This document shows, piece after piece, positions 14,476 through 17,466 of a stretch of 17,466 bases of DNA; position 1 is the first letter of the stretch; the number at the start of each line of letters is the position of its first letter. A program made the translations under genes and the position numbers. Under the pieces are notes generated by a model. The model saw only the letters and a list, made by a program, of their open reading frames with translations, ran no database searches and had not been told where the DNA came from. Origin of the DNA: JANNAT01 sp031384605 (lineage in GTDB: Bacteria > Pseudomonadota > Alphaproteobacteria > Rhodobacterales > Rhodobacteraceae); NCBI GenBank assembly GCA_031384605.1, contig JANNAT010000121.1, positions 1 through 17,466 on the forward strand, in the 5' to 3' direction.

Positions 14476-15174
14476 CTATACCGACACTTCGGCGCGCAGA
14501 ACGGATTTGTCGAATGAGCTGGCTTTGCCAGACATCGAAATGCCGCCCCGCCGGAACACATAGAACTGATCAGCCAGCCCATAGGCGAAGTCGAAATATT
14601 GCTCGACCAGAACGATGGCGATTTTGCCGCTGGATTTCAGATAGTCTATCACATGGCCGATCTGCTGGATAATATTGGGCTGGATGCCTTCGGTCGGCTC
14701 GTCCAGCAGTAGCACTTTTGGCTGCATGATCATGGCGCGGGCAATCGCAAGTTGCTGTTGTTGCCCGCCCGACAGATCGCCGCCGCGCCGCTTGGCCATG
14801 TCTTTCAGCACGGGGAAAAGATCGAAAATCTCGGCCGGGATTTTCCAGTCGGATTTCGGCAGCAAGGCATAGGCGGTTTCCATGTTTTCCTGCACGCTCA
14901 ACAACGGAAAGATCATCCTGCCCTGCGGCACCACAGCCAACCCGCGCCGGGCCATGTCTTGCGGGCGCGCGCGCGCCACCTCGTCGCCGTCAATTTCAAC
15001 TGTGCCACCAGACCGCATATGGGTGCCCGCCAGCGCCTTGAGGAAACTTGTCTTGCCGACGCCATTGGTGCCCATGATGCAGGTCACCTCGCCGGCCCTG
15101 GCCTCAAAATCAATACCATGCAGGATTTGCGACCCGCCATAGTGCAATGTCAGCCCGGTGGTTTTCAGCATCAT
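14476..15174 (-). CDS. urtE: Urea ABC transporter ATP-binding subunit UrtE
   Basis: This protein has 232 residues from the ATG at 15174, which overlaps the urtD stop (ATGA). The frame extends further upstream, to 15276, but that part is antisense-like and runs inside urtD. Features are Walker A GTNGVGKT (35-42), with the MGTNGVGKTS form typical of UrtE, AVVPQGRMIFPLLSVQENM (80-98), signature LSGGQQQQLAIARA (134-147), Walker B VLLLDEP (154-160), then TEGIQPNIIQ. The LVEQ motif (189-192) replaces the switch His, as in LivF-like ATPases. It powers urea uptake together with UrtD on the UrtBC channel. It is the last gene of the operon. Confidence 0.93.
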   Translation of the reverse strand: MMLKTTGLTLHYGGSQILHGIDFEARAGEVTCIMGTNGVGKTSFLKALAGTHMRSGGTVEIDGDEVARARPQDMARRGLAVVPQGRMIFPLLSVQENMETAYALLPKSDWKIPAEIFDLFPVLKDMAKRRGGDLSGGQQQQLAIARAMIMQPKVLLLDEPTEGIQPNIIQQIGHVIDYLKSSGKIAIVLVEQYFDFAYGLADQFYVFRRGGISMSGKASSFDKSVLRAEVSV

Positions 15175-15914
15175 CCCCGCCCCAGATACACGTCGATGAC
15201 GTCTTTGTTTTTGGTAACATGGTCCAGCGATCCCTCGGCCAGAACAGCGCCTTCGTGCAGCACTGTCACGCGGCAATTCAGGCGGCGCACAAACTCCATA
15301 TCATGTTCAACCACCACCACCGCGCGGGTGCGGGCGATGTCGGTCAGCAATTGGGTTGTGCGTTCGCGTTCTGCCAGTGTCATGCCCGCCGCCGGCTCAT
15401 CGACCAACAGCAGCCGGGGTTCCTGTGCCAGCAACATCGCGATTTCCAGCCATTGCTTTTGGCCGTGGCTTAACTCGCCAGACTTGCGGGCCAGATGATC
15501 GGCAAGGCCAACTTGCGCGGCCAGCGCCACTATCCGCGCCTGATCTGCGGCCTTGCCGCGCCAGACCAACACCCGCCACGGGCTGCGCGCGGCCTTTAGT
15601 GCCAGCGTCAGGTTTTCCGCCACCGTCTGGTCTTCGAACACCGTCGGGCGTTGAAACTTGCGGCCAATGCCCGCGCGGGCAATTTGGGCTTCGGACAGTT
15701 TCAACAGCGACACCGACCGTTCGCCAAAGGTAACCGAGCCGGAATTAGGCCGGGTTTTACCAGTGACAATATCCATGAACGTGCTTTTGCCAGCCCCGTT
15801 CGGCCCGATGATGGCGCGCATTTCCGCCGTCCCGATGGAAAAGGTCAGATTGTTGATGGCACGAAAGCCGTCAAAGCTGACGGAGACAGCGGATACTTCC
15901 AGAAGGGCCGTCAT
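15171..15914 (-). CDS. urtD: Urea ABC transporter ATP-binding subunit UrtD
   Basis: This 247-residue ATPase has Walker A GPNGAGKS (37-44), FQRPTVFEDQTVAENL (87-102), the variant signature LSHGQKQWLEIAMLLAQ (148-164), Walker B LLLVDEPAAGM (168-178) and the switch His204 in VVVEHDMEF. The LSHGQKQWLEI form, with LSHGQ in place of LSGGQ, is the hallmark of UrtD and distinguishes it from LivG. Its ATG overlaps the urtC stop by 4 nt, and its stop overlaps the urtE start. Confidence 0.94.
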   Translation of the reverse strand: MTALLEVSAVSVSFDGFRAINNLTFSIGTAEMRAIIGPNGAGKSTFMDIVTGKTRPNSGSVTFGERSVSLLKLSEAQIARAGIGRKFQRPTVFEDQTVAENLTLALKAARSPWRVLVWRGKAADQARIVALAAQVGLADHLARKSGELSHGQKQWLEIAMLLAQEPRLLLVDEPAAGMTLAERERTTQLLTDIARTRAVVVVEHDMEFVRRLNCRVTVLHEGAVLAEGSLDHVTKNKDVIDVYLGRG

Positions 15915-17131
15915 TTAACCGCCTCTTTTTCCTGAAAGGCACTGTCATCCGGGCCCAAAGCGGCCCCTTTGCGGTCGGGCGCAGCCAGCCTATCAAACAA
16001 CCCGCCGATGCCCTTTGGCGCAAACAGCGTCACCGCCACAAAGGCCAGCCCCAGCAGCACCTGCCACCAATCGACCCAGTTTATGGTGTAGACGCCAAGA
16101 TTGATCGACGGGGCCCGCCCGCCGGTAAACCAACTGGACAACAGCGACACGACCGCCGCCCCAATCACCGCGCCATAAAGCCGCCCGCGCCCGCCAATCG
16201 CGACCCAGACGGCAAGGTAGATCGACGCGATTGGGGCCAGTTCGGCCGGGTTGATGATGCCCGCTTGCGGGTAGTAAAGCGCGCCCGCGATGGCGACGAT
16301 GACTGCGGTCAGGGTAAAGACGAACAGTTTATACCCTTCAACCGAATAGCCCAGAAACCGCACCCGCGCCTCATCATCCCTGATTGCACGAATGACCGAA
16401 CCGAACTTGCCCGACACGATCCACGACAGGCCCAGATAGGTCAGCGCCAGCGCGGCAGCCGAAGTCCAGAAGAACCACATCGACACCGCATCCTGCCCCG
16501 CCATCACACCCGGCAGGTTTTGCAGGCCCGACAATCCATTGTTGCCACGAAGCCCGCTGTCGTTTTGAAACAGATACAAGGTCAGCGCCAAAGTCATGGC
16601 TTGGGTCAGGATCGACAGATACACCCCGGTCACGCGGGCCCGAAACGCAAGCCAGCCGAACACCAGTGCTATCAGCCCCGGCAAGGCCACGACCAGCATC
16701 AACTGCAACGGCAGCGAATGCGCAAAGCCCCAGATCGCAGGCAGGTCTGACGCGCCGACGACGCCAAAAATTTGGGTGGCAATGCCTTGGGAAACCTCTT
16801 CAGGCGTTGCAGGCAACCCACCGTTCAGCAAGGATGCCACAACGATTTCCTCGGTGCGGGCATACATCAGCCACATGCCGATCATATAGCCGCCAAGCGC
16901 GAAAAACGCCATGTGGCCAAGCGACAGGATGCCCGCATAGCCCCAGATCAAATCCATCGCGAGGGCCGCGAGACACAGGCACAGCGTCTTGCCCAAAGTC
17001 TTGATGAACGAAGTGGAAACGAACCCAAACCCATAGCCGTTCGAGGCCACAGTGATCAGGATCGTGAACAGCGCGAGGATGGCGATAAAGGTCAGAACCG
17101 ATGGGTTGCGCGCAAGGAAACTGCGGTGCAT
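15911..17131 (-). CDS. urtC: Urea ABC transporter permease UrtC
   Basis: This 406-residue LivM-like permease has many transmembrane helices, with landmarks MDLIWGYAGILSLGHMAFFALG (about 59-80), VTGVYLSILTQAMTLAL, NNGLSGL and the cytoplasmic loop AIRDDEARVRFLGYSVEGYKL that contacts the ATPases. YYPQAGIINPAELAP is the UrtC-type segment. It pairs with UrtB to form the urea channel in the inner membrane. It starts 3 nt after the urtB stop, and its last codons overlap the urtD ATG. The length is normal for the family. Confidence 0.93.
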   Translation of the reverse strand: MHRSFLARNPSVLTFIAILALFTILITVASNGYGFGFVSTSFIKTLGKTLCLCLAALAMDLIWGYAGILSLGHMAFFALGGYMIGMWLMYARTEEIVVASLLNGGLPATPEEVSQGIATQIFGVVGASDLPAIWGFAHSLPLQLMLVVALPGLIALVFGWLAFRARVTGVYLSILTQAMTLALTLYLFQNDSGLRGNNGLSGLQNLPGVMAGQDAVSMWFFWTSAAALALTYLGLSWIVSGKFGSVIRAIRDDEARVRFLGYSVEGYKLFVFTLTAVIVAIAGALYYPQAGIINPAELAPIASIYLAVWVAIGGRGRLYGAVIGAAVVSLLSSWFTGGRAPSINLGVYTINWVDWWQVLLGLAFVAVTLFAPKGIGGLFDRLAAPDRKGAALGPDDSAFQEKEAVK

Positions 17132-17134
17132 CGC

Positions 17135-17466
17135 CTAATCCCCCGCCGCGCGGCCACGCAGGGCGATGATGCCCCTTGGGCGAAACTGGATGAACAGAAT
17201 GATGAACAAGATCATATAGGTTTGCGCGGCAAGGGTGTTTGACGGGTTCAAAAACTCGATCATTTTTTGCAAGCCCCCGATCATCGTGGCACCCGCCAGC
17301 GTGCCCCAGATGTTGCCAACACCGCCCACCACCACCGTCATGAACGACTGCACGATGTAATCGGTGCCCAGTTCGGATGTGACCTTGGCGAACAGCCCAA
17401 TCGCCACCCCGGCAATGCCCGCAATCCCCGACCCGATGCCGAAGGTCAGCATGTTGATGCGGTCGG
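17135..17466 (-). CDS. urtB: Urea ABC transporter permease UrtB, C-terminal part (partial)
   Basis: The frame runs open off the right edge and ends at TAG 17135-17137. The visible 110 or so residues contain DRINMLTFGIGSGIAGIAGV, SFMTVVVGGVGNIWGTLAGA and LFIILFIQFRPRGIIALRGR, which is the C-terminal half of UrtB/LivH-type permeases, with the RPRG end typical of UrtB. The internal ATG at 17452 is not the true start. The N-terminal half and urtA are expected to the right of the window. Assignment is supported by the gene order B-C-D-E. Confidence 0.9.
   Translation of the reverse strand, partial: DRINMLTFGIGSGIAGIAGVAIGLFAKVTSELGTDYIVQSFMTVVVGGVGNIWGTLAGATMIGGLQKMIEFLNPSNTLAAQTYMILFIILFIQFRPRGIIALRGRAAGD

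Noticed and set aside
15175..15276. Extended N-terminus of UrtE
   Set aside because: The extra 34 residues are Arg/Ser-rich, lie inside urtD and precede the normal start of the ATPase fold; the ATGA overlap at 15174 is the expected junction.
1..17466. CRISPR arrays, tRNA or rRNA genes, defence or secondary-metabolite islands
   Set aside because: No regularly spaced repeats, no cloverleaf-like or rRNA-like sequence, and no recognisable nuclease, toxin or synthase genes were seen on either strand.

Overview
The window is a high-GC, gene-dense stretch whose protein families, ATGA/TGATG gene overlaps and gene neighbourhoods fit an alphaproteobacterium, most likely a member of the Rhodobacterales (Roseobacter group). 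That assignment rests on recognising protein character; no database search was made. No rRNA, tRNA or CRISPR array was seen.

Layout, left to right. (1) 1-~290: the 3' end of an IS110-family insertion sequence (last 39 codons of the transposase plus a structured non-coding tail). (2) 313-6873, plus strand: a tight eight-gene cluster. It encodes a DCC/DUF393 thiol-redox protein, an ABC1/AarF-type atypical kinase, a photolyase/cryptochrome-like FAD protein with an apparently permuted domain order, a renalase-like FAD oxidoreductase, a membrane ICMT/NnrU-like protein, a UbiG-like methyltransferase, a DUF427 protein and an exported CIA30-domain protein. Five of the junctions overlap or nearly touch, so it is probably one transcription unit. 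The themes are flavin and light, redox, and quinone or lipid methylation. This is the most interesting part of the window. (3) 7083-8500, plus: a decayed RpiR-type (SIS domain) regulator with an in-frame stop and no HTH domain, coupled to an intact-looking PfkB/ribokinase-family sugar kinase that uses a TTG start behind a perfect Shine-Dalgarno sequence.

(4) 8660-13419, minus strand: a spermidine/putrescine-type ABC importer operon in the order ATPase, Tat-exported binding protein, permease, permease, followed by an overlapping short-chain dehydrogenase. (5) 13477-14301, plus: a LuxR-type regulator divergent from the importer operon, its likely local regulator. (6) 14476-17466, minus: the distal part of a urea ABC importer operon (urtB partial, urtC, urtD, urtE), which runs convergently toward the LuxR gene. 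urtA and the rest of urtB lie beyond the right edge, and no urease genes are visible on the urtE side.

The substrates of the Pot-like importer, sugar kinase and dehydrogenase cannot be read from sequence alone. The coupling of the dehydrogenase to the importer genes suggests that the imported compound, or something derived from it, is oxidised after uptake.
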